Positions 16,951-27,400 of a DNA stretch of 64,000 nt are shown here, piece by piece (positions within the stretch are counted from its first letter, which is position 1; each line of letters opens with the position of its first letter). This stretch comes from Bacteroidota bacterium. GTDB taxonomy: Bacteria > Bacteroidota > Bacteroidia > Chitinophagales > Chitinophagaceae. The position numbers and the translations under genes were made by a program. Location: the NCBI GenBank assembly GCA_016706595.1, contig JADJJH010000007.1:496001-560000 (forward strand), given 5' to 3'. The notes under the pieces are model-generated. The model had not been told where the DNA came from. It ran no database searches and saw nothing but the letters and a program-made list of their open reading frames with translations.

Positions 16951-17622
16951 TTACTTACTTATTACAACCTTACTTTCATCATGTTGCAACAATTTTATCG
17001 AATAATACATCAATGATAGAAAGCTACCCAATAAAAGGGTGAGGCCCCAAGTACGATGATGTAACCAAGGTTGCAAAAATCGATCACTGATATCATACAA
17101 TAAACCCAGAGGATTGGAAAGGATATCCCAACTATTCCAACGTAAAAATCTACCCAGATACACACCGAAACTGGCAATAAATAGTAAGCAAATAATGAGT
17201 ATTGTGGTTTTAGTTTCAGACCATCGTTGTCGAGCCATTTTTTCTAATTGCAATAAACTTAGAAAGCCATATAGTAAACCTGTCCATGCAAATGATAGTA
17301 ATAAAATTAAGTCGTACCAAAGAGGTACTGAATGGCCACCACCTAAATGAAACAAATCGGTAAGTATATAAGGCGAGTTCGGAAAGAACAGTAACCAAAC
17401 TGCCAATAGTAAAAATAGTTGCCATGTTTTTTTGTTTTCATTTTTACGTTCAAAGTAAAGTGAGCAAATCCAAGGCAAGGCGGCTAAAAATAAATTCCAT
17501 AATAAAAAAATGTAGCGTATTGAACCGGTATAGCTTATTCGTGAAACCAACAATAGTATACTAAAAGATGTAAGCAGGGCTAATAACCCTATTGGTTTTT
17601 CGAATTTAAAATAAGTAAGCAT
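16951..17622 (-). CDS. DUF1361 domain membrane protein
   Basis: Hydrophobic protein of about 223 aa with around seven membrane segments. The family hallmark is the segment WLLFFPNSPYILTDLFHLG, and VYLGRFLRWNSWDI follows near the C-terminal third; both are typical of DUF1361. The start is put at 17622 (MLTYFKFEKP), with 10 further residues possible upstream. The function of the family is unknown. It stands alone between an extragenic repeat and a gene-free gap. Confidence 0.85.
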   Translation of the reverse strand: MLTYFKFEKPIGLLALLTSFSILLLVSRISYTGSIRYIFLLWNLFLAALPWICSLYFERKNENKKTWQLFLLLAVWLLFFPNSPYILTDLFHLGGGHSVPLWYDLILLLSFAWTGLLYGFLSLLQLEKMARQRWSETKTTILIICLLFIASFGVYLGRFLRWNSWDILSNPLGLLYDISDRFLQPWLHHRTWGLTLLLGSFLSLMYYSIKLLQHDESKVVISK

Positions 17623-17652
17623 TTTTTTTTTCGACAAAAGTATCTGTGTCAC

Positions 17653-18169
17653 TAAATTATGAAAAGCTAAAATTTCACGGAGGCTGTTAAAACTATCTTA
17701 GCGTATTTAAATTTTCTGCTATCTTAAAAAGCAAAAGCAACTTCTTGCGAAGTTGCAGTGCCGATTGATTGAGTGAATTGTTTTTTGGTACACAAAGATG
17801 CGAGCAAAAAGCTTTATTTTAAATACCATCTAAAGGGTATATTGGGATTCGTTGCCGAGGAATATATCAACCTGTCGTATAACGATACTGATTAAGATGT
17901 GGTTAGTGAAGACAAACTGACCATGGATAAAAAGATAATAGTTTTCCTTTTTTAAACAAGACACATTCTTGTAAGAACATAAAGCTTGCAAAGCCACAGG
18001 CTTTGAAGAGAGAAAAATCTCATTTGGCCTAGTGCCTATTAAATACTGCTTACTATCTTCCTCAGATCCACCTGCACAAATTTGAATTGAGAAGAAATTG
18101 AATGGGGGGCAAAAAAACACACTAACAAAGTAACGCATTAACATAATAACGCACTAACAAAGTAACCCA
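17653..18169. other. Gene-free gap with hairpin and short degenerate repeats
   Basis: An ORF of 104 codons on the minus strand here has poor coding character and is not accepted. Two structures are visible. A perfect 8-bp hairpin GCAACTTC/GAAGTTGC (17737-17756) is followed on the minus strand by a T-rich run and could be a terminator for minus-strand transcription. A degenerate array of CACTAACAAAGTAACGC-like units occupies about 18118-18180, directly downstream of the DUF2238 gene. Confidence 0.5.
17737..17756 (-). terminator. Possible minus-strand terminator
   Basis: A stem of 8 bp (GCAACTTC/GAAGTTGC) with a 4-base loop. On the minus strand it is followed by TTTTGCTTTTT. It lies about 410 bases beyond the DUF2238 stop, so which transcript it ends is unclear. 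Confidence 0.45.
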
Positions 18170-18769
18170 CTAACTCGCTAACATTCTCTTCTGTACCTTA
18201 CCAAAAAACACCAACATACTAATCGCACCAATCATCGCATACAACATATCCGATTGAGTATCCCAAACATAACCTTGGGTACCTAAAAAAGCATCTGCAT
18301 TTTCGCCACTGAGTAGGGCAACGCCCCATTCAAGAAATTCATAGAGTACCGAAAATGTTACACATATACAAACTGTGATTATCGATACCCAAGCATTGTT
18401 TGAAACAATGTTTTTACGTATTAAAATTTCTCTACAAATAAATGCCGGAACAAAACCTTGCATAAAATGTCCTACTTTATCGTAGTTATTTCTATCCTGA
18501 TGAAAAAAATCACGGATAGTATCAAACCAAGGCACTTCGGCATAGGTATAATGTCCGCCAACATATAAAACATAAGCATGCAACAAAATGAAACCATAGG
18601 TTAAATGGGTAAACTTAAATTTTGCATACGTCAATGCCAATATCGCAAAACCTATAATCGCCGGAAATACTTCCATTAACCATGTAAATCTATCCTTAGG
18701 CGCAATACCTGAAACGATTAAGCCAAGCCAAAATACTATACAATAAATAATTACTTGTGTTTGTTTCAT
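18170..18769 (-). CDS. DUF2238 (YjdF-like) inner-membrane protein
   Basis: 199-aa polytopic membrane protein with about six hydrophobic segments. The YjdF/DUF2238 pattern is clear: YVLYVGGHYTYAEVPWF, then NNYDKVGHFMQGFVPAFICREIL, and the acidic YEFLEWGVALLSGENADAFLGTQG block, ending in WDTQSDMLYAMIGA. Function is unknown. It is the last gene of a tight three-gene minus-strand operon, starting 4 bases after the glycosyltransferase stop. Confidence 0.85.
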   Translation of the reverse strand: MKQTQVIIYCIVFWLGLIVSGIAPKDRFTWLMEVFPAIIGFAILALTYAKFKFTHLTYGFILLHAYVLYVGGHYTYAEVPWFDTIRDFFHQDRNNYDKVGHFMQGFVPAFICREILIRKNIVSNNAWVSIITVCICVTFSVLYEFLEWGVALLSGENADAFLGTQGYVWDTQSDMLYAMIGAISMLVFFGKVQKRMLAS

Positions 18770-18773
18770 TCTC

Positions 18774-19982
18774 TTATCTATTTACCAAACCCAAAATACT
18801 TTTATTGTCATTCATATATATGGTTGAATTGGCTGCCACGAATTTAGTTTCCTTATTCATAGCTTTCATAACTTCATTAATTACCTCATCAATCGTTATC
18901 AATTGCATACATATATTATTACCCTTGCAGGGTGCCGTTTCAAAATCGTGTACGCAAGGACTGCAATACACAGGTTTATACATAGGATAAGCCTGAGCGT
19001 GAAAGAGATATTGGATTGGTGCGCAGGGGCCAAATAAACAAACAACAGGCGTTTGGGTGCATAGTGCAATATGCATGGGGCCGGTATCATTTGTGATCAT
19101 ACAAGTTGCCTGTTTAATCAAAGAGATTAATTCGTTTAATTGTAATGTGCCGGCCGTATTCTGTAATCGCGAATTTTGAATGGACGAAGAAATTTGATTG
19201 GTATAATCCACTTCTGAAGCAGAACCGATGATTAGAAAATGATGATCAGGAAATTGTTCAAGCAATTTATTAATTAAATCAATAAAATTTGTTTTAGGCC
19301 AGCGACGTTCTAATCGTAAATCAGAAGCATTAGGGTTAATTACAAAATAGGGTTGCGGGTAATGATTGAGTTTAGCTGAAAGATGCGGGAAATTGTACAA
19401 ACCAAAATCAACATCCTTCGCAAATAACATAGAGGCAAACTGACTATAAGCTTGTGATACCGGTACACGTGTATTAAAGTACATCATGTGCGTATAAATG
19501 CCCATACGAAATGAACTTGAACGCAAATAAAAGCCAAATCTATTTTTTGATAAGCTGAGTGCGGCAAAGAGTGAACTAAAATCAGAATAGATTTCTAAAT
19601 CTATATACACATCGGGTCGCTTTTTAATTAAAGTAAATAATCCACTTATGCATGAACGTAATAATGGAATTAGGCCACTATCATCTAAAATCACTACGGA
19701 ATCAATCAATTTCATTTCATGCAATAAACTTTTATTTGCCTGGCTACTTACATACATAATTTCGGCATTTGGAAAGCGATTTCTTAATGCTGCTAACAAA
19801 GGTGTAGATTGTAAAATACTGCCCATGCCTTTAAATTTACAAATGGCAATAGTTTTAAAATCTTTATCTAAGTTATGATCAATACGAAATAATTTACCGG
19901 CAATACGTACTAAGTAATTCATACAAACCGCCATCGGTCGAGCCACATATTTATCTAACCATATTTGATTGCCGGTTCTCAT
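18774..19982 (-). CDS. Glycosyltransferase family 9 (heptosyltransferase-like)
   Basis: 402-aa GT-B fold protein of the ADP-heptose:LPS heptosyltransferase family. The N-terminal half has AICKFKGMGSILQSTPLLAALRNRFPNAEIMYV (GT9 acceptor domain) and the C-terminal half has MITNDTGPMHIALCTQTPVVCLFGP, the GT9 donor-binding signature. It probably transfers a sugar to a lipid-linked or LPS-type acceptor at the inner face of the membrane. Its ATG overlaps the stop of the 930-aa membrane protein by 4 bases, which suggests they act together in surface glycan assembly. Confidence 0.88.
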   Translation of the reverse strand: MRTGNQIWLDKYVARPMAVCMNYLVRIAGKLFRIDHNLDKDFKTIAICKFKGMGSILQSTPLLAALRNRFPNAEIMYVSSQANKSLLHEMKLIDSVVILDDSGLIPLLRSCISGLFTLIKKRPDVYIDLEIYSDFSSLFAALSLSKNRFGFYLRSSSFRMGIYTHMMYFNTRVPVSQAYSQFASMLFAKDVDFGLYNFPHLSAKLNHYPQPYFVINPNASDLRLERRWPKTNFIDLINKLLEQFPDHHFLIIGSASEVDYTNQISSSIQNSRLQNTAGTLQLNELISLIKQATCMITNDTGPMHIALCTQTPVVCLFGPCAPIQYLFHAQAYPMYKPVYCSPCVHDFETAPCKGNNICMQLITIDEVINEVMKAMNKETKFVAANSTIYMNDNKSILGLVNR

Positions 19983-22771
19983 TGTACACCTTCACTTAAA
20001 AATTGAATTTTCTTCACATTGTCTTCAGAAACCTTCAAATATAAATTTCTTTTAGTATACCAATTGTAATGATTACTCAATCGAATCATATAATCGGTAT
20101 CAGTCGCTAAGGTTTGAAATGTATAGTTTGCACAAACCGTTGAATTACTCATTAAGCTTACAGTAATAGTCTTTCCCTCATGAGGTTTTGGGATATGAAT
20201 ACGAGCAAAGATATTAGATGCCCCTTGTATTAAATGCGGAATAGATATATTGGATGTATCTGCTACTAAATACTCACTGACCACTTGCAATAACTTATTA
20301 TTTTGGTGCGCATAGTATCTATTTACATACATTGCTAACTTTTTATAGTCGTGGGTTTTGCTGTTGCTCGAATTGCTATCAAGTGGTAAGTTGTTGTTCT
20401 TCCAATCAAGTTTTTTATCTATCCAAATACTTCGTCCGCTTACTATGCAATAGGGTTTATAGTTTTGATAAATGTATTCGGCATAATAATACTGACGCAA
20501 ACTATTGGGAATATTATCCGTGGCATCAAACCAATTGGGTGGATGATTACTATACACGACAACCGGCATGTCATCCACACTAAACTTTTTAATATCCGTT
20601 TGTTGAATAAATGCATCAATTGCATTTTGTTGGTTCTGGCAAAAATAAGATGGCACCTTGCGTTGACAATAAAAGTATAACATAGGCGTATTCGAAAAAT
20701 CAAAAAACGTTTGCGTAGGCTTTAGATGTTGATCTAAAAACAATTTCAAATCTTGATAATGAGTTTTTGCAAATGCATTATTTACCATCGTTCTTCCTTG
20801 ACGATTGGGTTGATCTAAATATTCATGTAAGTGCAAACTGGTTGATGAAGTGAGTGCAGTTTCTACATTCGTTTTTCCGCTTGCTAATGGGAAATAACTT
20901 ATGGTAATCACTAGCATAAAAGATGATACACTAAAAACAACAAATTTAAAAGCAATGTTTTTAAACTGAAGAAATGCCAATAGGCATAGGGCGGTTGCTA
21001 AGTAAAATGCTGAGACTAAAAAACTATCATTGCCTTCTATGAAATGATGCCGAACCAAGCCTCTTTGAAAATTGGCTAATACCAAAATATAAAAAAAGAT
21101 AGAAGCTTTATGTTCGAAAGTCGACAACTTAGATTTTGAGATCGAATAGATATTCACAGCAATGCCTATTATGCTAAGCAAAGGAATCAATACATAAAAA
21201 AAATAGGTATGCTGATCGAATGAATTGGCTAATAATGAATAAGCATGCGCTTGATTACCCGACATATAGTGCAATGCCAATTGTATGTTTTCTATAATTA
21301 AACTTGGGGATCTAAAAATGAAGATCAGTAAAAAAGTGAACAGTAGCATTGCGCTAAAAATAAGTGTAGACTTTAATAAATTTCGCCAAGCTATTTTCTG
21401 CTTTCGTAAATAAAACTGCAAAGGCAAATAAATACAAGTAGCCATAATAGCTGCTGCACCTGTATCTAATCGCCAAAGCATTAAAAGAACTAATGTACCT
21501 GCTAAGATGAGATAATGTTTTATGGTTGGCTGAGCAACAATTTTATTACAAGCATAAAATGCAAGCACCGCAAAAAATAAATGAATCGCAAACAAGTTTT
21601 CTATAAAAGGGAAAGCAATCAATAAACAAATGGCAAGGCCGGCGTTTTTAAAAACTCGTAAACAAAAGTAATATCCTAGAAAATAAAATAACAGGATATA
21701 CATAAACTCATAAACTAGAAAATCGAGTTGGGGATATAAAGGAAACAGGAGATGATAGAGATAACCATAAAATTGCTCCGACAACATATGCGAGCTCATA
21801 AAATCAATTACCGGCCATTCGTGATAATTCCAAAATCGTAATTGCGCATTGGCAGGATTTGCCATTTCAAATAATTCCTCAGGCTGTTGAATTACAGGAT
21901 GATAAAAACTTAGTAAAACAAAGCATAATAATATCGAAGGCGCAAAATATCGAACGATTAGATTTTGCAAATTGGGTTTTGATGGACTTAGTCTTTGCTT
22001 TAAAAAATACATTACAAAACTTATCAGCAACATGATTGCAAAGAAAGTTTTATACGCGAGTGTAACACCGTTTACTTCACAAAAAAAATAGGCTTCTATG
22101 CTCACAAATAAAATAATGGGCACAATAGCCAAGGGCCTAAAAATGCGAAATAAACTTACCACACTACAGGCAGTTGCTTGTTTGCATAGTACTAAAAGGC
22201 AAGCCCATACCACAGACACTATGATGAACAAGCTATGAAAATTGAATTTTGAGTTACTTACAAATTGTAGGGTTATTGTAATTAATAGAGCTGATAAAAT
22301 ATAAGCGGTAATAAAATGATGATGCCTTACATAGTTCAACGATTTCATCCATCTCGAAAGCAGCAGTAACAAAATACCTAATAAAAGTATCATGGCCATG
22401 AGTCGGATAGAGCCTAAACTTTTTGCGCCCATACTTTCTGCAAAAACTAATAAACATCCACTGAATGAAACTACTGCAACCCATTGTTTCCATTTGGTTT
22501 GGACTTTGCAATAGTTAAAAAGATGATACAAAAAAGTATACGTGATAAACGAAGTAAAAAGTAAAATAAAAATCGAGCTATAGTAAAATGTAATTCGTTT
22601 GCCGGCATCTATGCCATCGCTACTAGCCTGACTTATATATAATTGCGAAGGAATTTCTAAGTTAAAACTTACTGATTGAAAATAAGTGAGTACGATACAA
22701 GCGCTTATAAACAAACTGACACTTAGAATTTCCCACTCAAATTTCAATGATGTAAATAGCTTGCGAAGCAT
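19979..22771 (-). CDS. Large polytopic membrane protein, glycosyltransferase-like (unknown)
   Basis: 930-aa protein. About the first 620 residues hold some 15 hydrophobic segments; a C-terminal soluble part of about 300 residues follows (from NVETALTSSTSLHLHEYLDQPN onward). The layout resembles membrane GT-C glycosyltransferases or flippase-like proteins of surface-polysaccharide operons, but I cannot point to a catalytic Asp motif with confidence. It is the first gene of the operon with GT9 and DUF2238, overlapping GT9 by 4 bases. Function by context: handling of a lipid-linked sugar. Confidence 0.7.
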   Translation of the reverse strand: MLRKLFTSLKFEWEILSVSLFISACIVLTYFQSVSFNLEIPSQLYISQASSDGIDAGKRITFYYSSIFILLFTSFITYTFLYHLFNYCKVQTKWKQWVAVVSFSGCLLVFAESMGAKSLGSIRLMAMILLLGILLLLLSRWMKSLNYVRHHHFITAYILSALLITITLQFVSNSKFNFHSLFIIVSVVWACLLVLCKQATACSVVSLFRIFRPLAIVPIILFVSIEAYFFCEVNGVTLAYKTFFAIMLLISFVMYFLKQRLSPSKPNLQNLIVRYFAPSILLCFVLLSFYHPVIQQPEELFEMANPANAQLRFWNYHEWPVIDFMSSHMLSEQFYGYLYHLLFPLYPQLDFLVYEFMYILLFYFLGYYFCLRVFKNAGLAICLLIAFPFIENLFAIHLFFAVLAFYACNKIVAQPTIKHYLILAGTLVLLMLWRLDTGAAAIMATCIYLPLQFYLRKQKIAWRNLLKSTLIFSAMLLFTFLLIFIFRSPSLIIENIQLALHYMSGNQAHAYSLLANSFDQHTYFFYVLIPLLSIIGIAVNIYSISKSKLSTFEHKASIFFYILVLANFQRGLVRHHFIEGNDSFLVSAFYLATALCLLAFLQFKNIAFKFVVFSVSSFMLVITISYFPLASGKTNVETALTSSTSLHLHEYLDQPNRQGRTMVNNAFAKTHYQDLKLFLDQHLKPTQTFFDFSNTPMLYFYCQRKVPSYFCQNQQNAIDAFIQQTDIKKFSVDDMPVVVYSNHPPNWFDATDNIPNSLRQYYYAEYIYQNYKPYCIVSGRSIWIDKKLDWKNNNLPLDSNSSNSKTHDYKKLAMYVNRYYAHQNNKLLQVVSEYLVADTSNISIPHLIQGASNIFARIHIPKPHEGKTITVSLMSNSTVCANYTFQTLATDTDYMIRLSNHYNWYTKRNLYLKVSEDNVKKIQFLSEGVQ

Positions 22772-22850
22772 AGGGTTCGAAAGATATTATCAAAAATTGG
22801 AGCAACCTAATTTCATTGGCTTTGTTCTTAGTTTCTGTGTCTGTTTATAA

Positions 22851-22876
22851 AAAACCCCGATAAAATACCGGGGTTT
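22851..22876 (-). terminator. Rho-independent terminator of the secreted-protein operon
   Basis: AAACCCCG (22852-22859) pairs with CGGGGTTT (22869-22876) around a 9-base loop. On the minus strand the stem is followed by a T-run (TTTTTTATAAA). It lies about 60 bases beyond the stop of the T9SS cargo gene at 22936. Confidence 0.8.
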
Positions 22877-22935
22877 AGTTGCAGTGTTTATTAGAGAAAA
22901 TCCTAAATTTTCATTTAGGTAGAGGGGGTTCGGCA

Positions 22936-24450
22936 CTATTGCTTCACAAATTTAAAAGTTCCTTTTGTAAGCGATTCTTCATCGGTATAATGTATTAGAT
23001 ATGTCCCTGCTGCTAAACCTATAATATCAAAATTTATTAGGTTAGCGCCTGGTTTTAAAACAGATGATTTAGTATACAATTTTCGACCGGCAATATCAGA
23101 GATATCTAAGTTTAATACCGCTTCTTCGGCTATAGTAACGTATAATACACTGAGTTCTGAAGTGGCTGGATTCGGGAATATTTGTAAGCTATTGCTTTCG
23201 CTTTCACAATCCAAGGTAAGCGAACGAATTTCTGAAATAGTGAATTGTCCGTCTATATCAATAAATTGTAAATAATATTCATATACTTCTCCACTGTTAA
23301 CTGCTTCATCAGAATAGCTATACGCTTTTTCTTGATGGCTGCTACCGGCGCTTTGTACTGTAGCAATTTTGCTAAACACATTATCGCTTCCCGACTTTCT
23401 GTAAATATCTACATGGGATGTATTTTCTTCGAAAGACGTAATCCATGACAATAAACCATGACATTTGTATTCGCTTACAAAAAAGTGTTTCAGGGTAAGT
23501 GGTACATTAAATGCGTTTGGATCTTTGATACCAAAATCAACATTCTTAACCGTAAAGTTGCTTACTGAAACAGCATTGATTCCATCAGGTGTTGCATCAT
23601 TGCCAATTTTATCGCAGCAATCTTCACCGGTATGTATCCATGTTCCGGGTAAATCGGCACTAGGAGGAGTTCCACCAATGGCACCTTGTGTGATACCCAA
23701 TACAACTGTATAGTTTGCAAACGGTGTTACATTTTGAAATTCGAAATGACCGCTTACATCTACACTCACCACATCAACAACTAAACCATTACTATCCACT
23801 AAATGAGCATATAGTTGCGTGCTATCCGGGTTATAAATTGAGTTGCCATTTACATCGGCATCATTATTTCTATCGTTATATACATTGCCATGTATTTTTA
23901 ATGGGCAATACGTTTGCGTTTGAGTTATTTCATTATCATCTGGCACCGAATTATAGGTTTGCATATAAGATGGTATTTGCAAACTTACATTTACCGAAAG
24001 GATTGTACCAATTGGTGAAGTTTCAGGAATAGTAAGTTGTAATTGTATATCACCACTTGATAAAGGATCGGGTATTCCCGGGTTACTTCCGGTGCCATGT
24101 AATGTTTGATTTTGTGTACCTATAATACAATTAGGAGCCATTACATCATAAGCCCAATCGAAATTACTTGCATAGGGGCCACTTACCACAGATGAAGCCG
24201 AACCGGTGAATGTAAATCCGCTTACACAAATTACTACCTTCATAGGCGAAGTTTGCCATTGGGTAGCATCGGCTAATGTGGTGAGCCCCTGTGTAAAAAC
24301 TACCGTTTGGGTAGTATTACATTCAAATCCTGCAGCTGTTGGTTCAGGTGCAAAATGTATGTTTTGCGTAAACGGATTGTAGGCAGTTTGCGCAACTACA
24401 TTATAAACTGAAAGTATACTGAGTAAGCTTAATAATAATATCTTTTTCAT
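22936..24450 (-). CDS. Secreted SdrD B-like/T9SS C-terminal domain protein
   Basis: 504-aa surface or secreted protein. It has a signal peptide (MKKILLLSLLSILSVYNVVAQ), a beta-rich N-terminal half, a SdrD B-like carboxypeptidase-regulatory module (IHGNVYNDRNNDADVNG ... NVTPFANYTVVLG), a Fn3-like segment and a T9SS type A sorting tail (LQIFPNPATSELSVLYV ... AAGTYLIHYT ... FKFVKQ). The SdrD-like module is clearly paralogous to one in the upstream neighbour, sharing ...EDCCD..GND... The start is 27 bases after the upstream stop, so the two are probably co-transcribed. A terminator follows. Confidence 0.85.
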   Translation of the reverse strand: MKKILLLSLLSILSVYNVVAQTAYNPFTQNIHFAPEPTAAGFECNTTQTVVFTQGLTTLADATQWQTSPMKVVICVSGFTFTGSASSVVSGPYASNFDWAYDVMAPNCIIGTQNQTLHGTGSNPGIPDPLSSGDIQLQLTIPETSPIGTILSVNVSLQIPSYMQTYNSVPDDNEITQTQTYCPLKIHGNVYNDRNNDADVNGNSIYNPDSTQLYAHLVDSNGLVVDVVSVDVSGHFEFQNVTPFANYTVVLGITQGAIGGTPPSADLPGTWIHTGEDCCDKIGNDATPDGINAVSVSNFTVKNVDFGIKDPNAFNVPLTLKHFFVSEYKCHGLLSWITSFEENTSHVDIYRKSGSDNVFSKIATVQSAGSSHQEKAYSYSDEAVNSGEVYEYYLQFIDIDGQFTISEIRSLTLDCESESNSLQIFPNPATSELSVLYVTIAEEAVLNLDISDIAGRKLYTKSSVLKPGANLINFDIIGLAAGTYLIHYTDEESLTKGTFKFVKQ

Positions 24451-24477
24451 GAATGATGTTTTTTATTGGGTTTGATA

Positions 24478-27400
24478 TTATCTGAAATAAAGTAAGATTT
24501 CTGAATCGGTATTATTGGTAATATTTAATTCACCTCCACTACCTTGAAATATTTGAACATTGAATGAGGTTTCACCATCGGTTTGACTAGGATCATAGTT
24601 ACCTAAGAAACCAATTTTCGATTCGCTACCTCCAGGGAATGCAGAGGCACCCGTAAATTTCCAAACATAAAAATTAGGATTGGTATTAAAATATTGCCAA
24701 TCGTTATTATTCACCGGCACACCACCAACCACCGTAGCGGTAGGTTCGTAAGCCATGGTAAAACGAGGTTCTAAACGAGGTACAAAAACGTACACATCCG
24801 AACATGGCGTACGATTTAATAATTCAGTAATCGTTAAAATGATACGCATATTCGTAATACCGGTTATCGCGTTGGGGGCAATGGAAATACTTGGGGTATA
24901 ATCCGGTATATTTTCGGCAATAGTAATATTACCCGAACTGATACAAGTTCCATTTGAGAAATTATAGGTATAAGTTCCTGGTCCTACCAAAGTTGAAGTT
25001 AAAGTAGTTGTTCCTTGCATCCATGTTCCACCGGAATAATGAAGGGGTTCAAAAGCAGTAAGATTTACTACATTACCATTACATACATAGGCATCTGGGA
25101 ATATGAATGAAGTTGGACAAACAAAGAAACCAAAATCTAAAGTCAAGTTTGCGTTGGCATCAGGTACATTCACTAAACTTCCACTTTCACCGGTAGGTTC
25201 TTGTCCGGCAGTTAAGGTAATGGTTCCACTTTGAGTTTCACCTGAAAGTGTTACAATCCCATTATCGTTATTATCAATATTATTATTTGGATTGGTTTCT
25301 TCGCCACTTACACTGCTAGTATAAACATTTCCAGTTGGCGGAATAACACCCACCATATAATTTCCTGGATTTAATCCTTCAAAAACATATTCACCCGAAG
25401 CATTCGATGTAGTGATTTGTAATGCAGCGCCATCAGGAATTCCATCGCTGTTTGCATCAGCATATAATTTAACGCTTGCATTTTCTAAACCGGTTTCGCT
25501 GGCTTCTTTAATTCCGTTTCTGTTTACATCAACCCAAATGGTATTTCCAAGACTTAAAGCTTGACGAATACCAAAATTTACATTGCTTACATTTGAAGTT
25601 GACACGGCAACAAAAACATTTCCATTGGTTGTGCCATCGTTTCCGGTATTATCGCAACAATCTTCCGAAACATTGCTCCATCCCGAAGGTAGTGATGGTG
25701 AAGGCGCCGGATTGCCAATGATACCTTGCGTGGTACTGATATTAATTGTATAATTTGCATTAGGTGTTACATTCAAAAAGGTAAATGTACCATTAGCATT
25801 TACGGTAGTTGTCGCGATTATTGTTCCGGTGGCGCTCATTAAATTGGCATATAATGGCAAACCAGATGGATTTCCAATTCCAGTTCCATCCACATTTGTA
25901 GGACCGTTATTATCTTCAAAAACATTACCTGTAATATTCACAGTACAAATATTTACAGTAATTACAACAGCATCACTTGCTGTGCAACCATTACTTCCGG
26001 TTACAGTAACCGTATAAGTTGATGTTGCGCTAGGTGTTGCCAAAGGCTGTGCTATAGTAGCCGATGACAAGCCGGTAGCCGGTGTCCACAAATAAGTATT
26101 CCCAGTAATAGCAGCAGTGCCTATTGTTTGAGAAGCCGCTAAACAAATTGTATAATCTGGTCCTGCATTTGCAGTTGGAGGTGTCTTCAGTTCTTTCTTT
26201 ATCCAATTCGATTCTCCATCATATGAAGGACAACCTTGACGACGTGCACAACGGCGGTACCATGTAGTTTGTGTAATTACACCCGGATCATAAGTACTGC
26301 CAGTTGCTCCGGAAATAAGTGTGTAGTTAGCACCAGCATCAGTTGAAATTAACCAAACATATTCTAGCTGATTAGAGTTGCCACCTGATGGTAACGTGAT
26401 ATTCGTAATTAATGCAGGATCAAAACTTAAGCCGCAAACTATTTCGTCGCTTCCAATCGTTCCACCTGATGTAACATTACTACAGCAATTACCAGGGGTA
26501 ACAGGTTCGGTATTATTCCCTGTTTTGCTCGGACTAGCATGTACTGATACGATGCTTGGTGAACCAAATCCTGCAGCACCAAAAACTGATAAGTTTACAG
26601 TAGCCTCGTACCAAACTTCATAAATCCAATTTGGATAGGTGGCATTAGGTGCATAGGATGTATTTGTAGCAGGAGAATTGGTGGTTAAGACATAGCCGAA
26701 GGTATTAAAATTTTGATCGAGGGAAGTGGTAACGTTTAAAACATTTGAAGCAGTTCCAAAAACCATACTACCATCTCCACCGCTTACACCCAGTGATTTA
26801 TAACCGGAACTTACTGCACTGCTAGCAGTAAGGTAATCCATCACAAATTCCAATTTTTTCACATTATTAGCATCGTATAATGCCAATTGCAATTTATCAG
26901 AACCAACTAAATGATTAAAAGTGTGATTATTTGCAGGCCATCCAATAGCATTTGTCCCATACGTATTATCTACAAAGGTTTTTGCAAATGTGGTTCTTAT
27001 GGTTAAAGTTCCGGCACCCGGATTAATAGTGTAGGTTGAAGTAGCAGATACTGCTGTTGGGTTATTAGTTCCAATATAACAAACCTGATTAGTAGTAATG
27101 CAAGTATTATTTATGGTTACTGAGCTGGTTGCAGTACATCCATTTGCAGAAGTTACCGTTACCGTATAGGTTGTATTTAATGCAGGAGAAGCTGTAGGGT
27201 TTGAAATCGTAGATGAACTCAGTCCGGTTGTTGGGCTCCAACTATATGTATAACCGGCTACACTGCTAGTTCCGATGCTAACGCTCGTTATCGCGCAAGT
27301 TAAACTTTGGTTGGTACCGGCAATTGCAGTGGGGGGTGTTGTATTAACGGTTACGGTTACACTTGATGTTGCAGTACATCCGCAAGCATTTGTAGCGGTA

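Noticed and set aside
17830..18144. 104-codon minus-strand ORF
   Set aside because: Its 5' part comes from degenerate CACTAACAAAGTAAC-type units and its composition is not protein-like; no homologue is recognised.
18118..18180. Possible short-spacer CRISPR-like array of CACTAACAAAGTAAC units
   Set aside because: The units are adjacent and degenerate, with no constant repeat and no distinct spacers; a simple-sequence array is the better reading.
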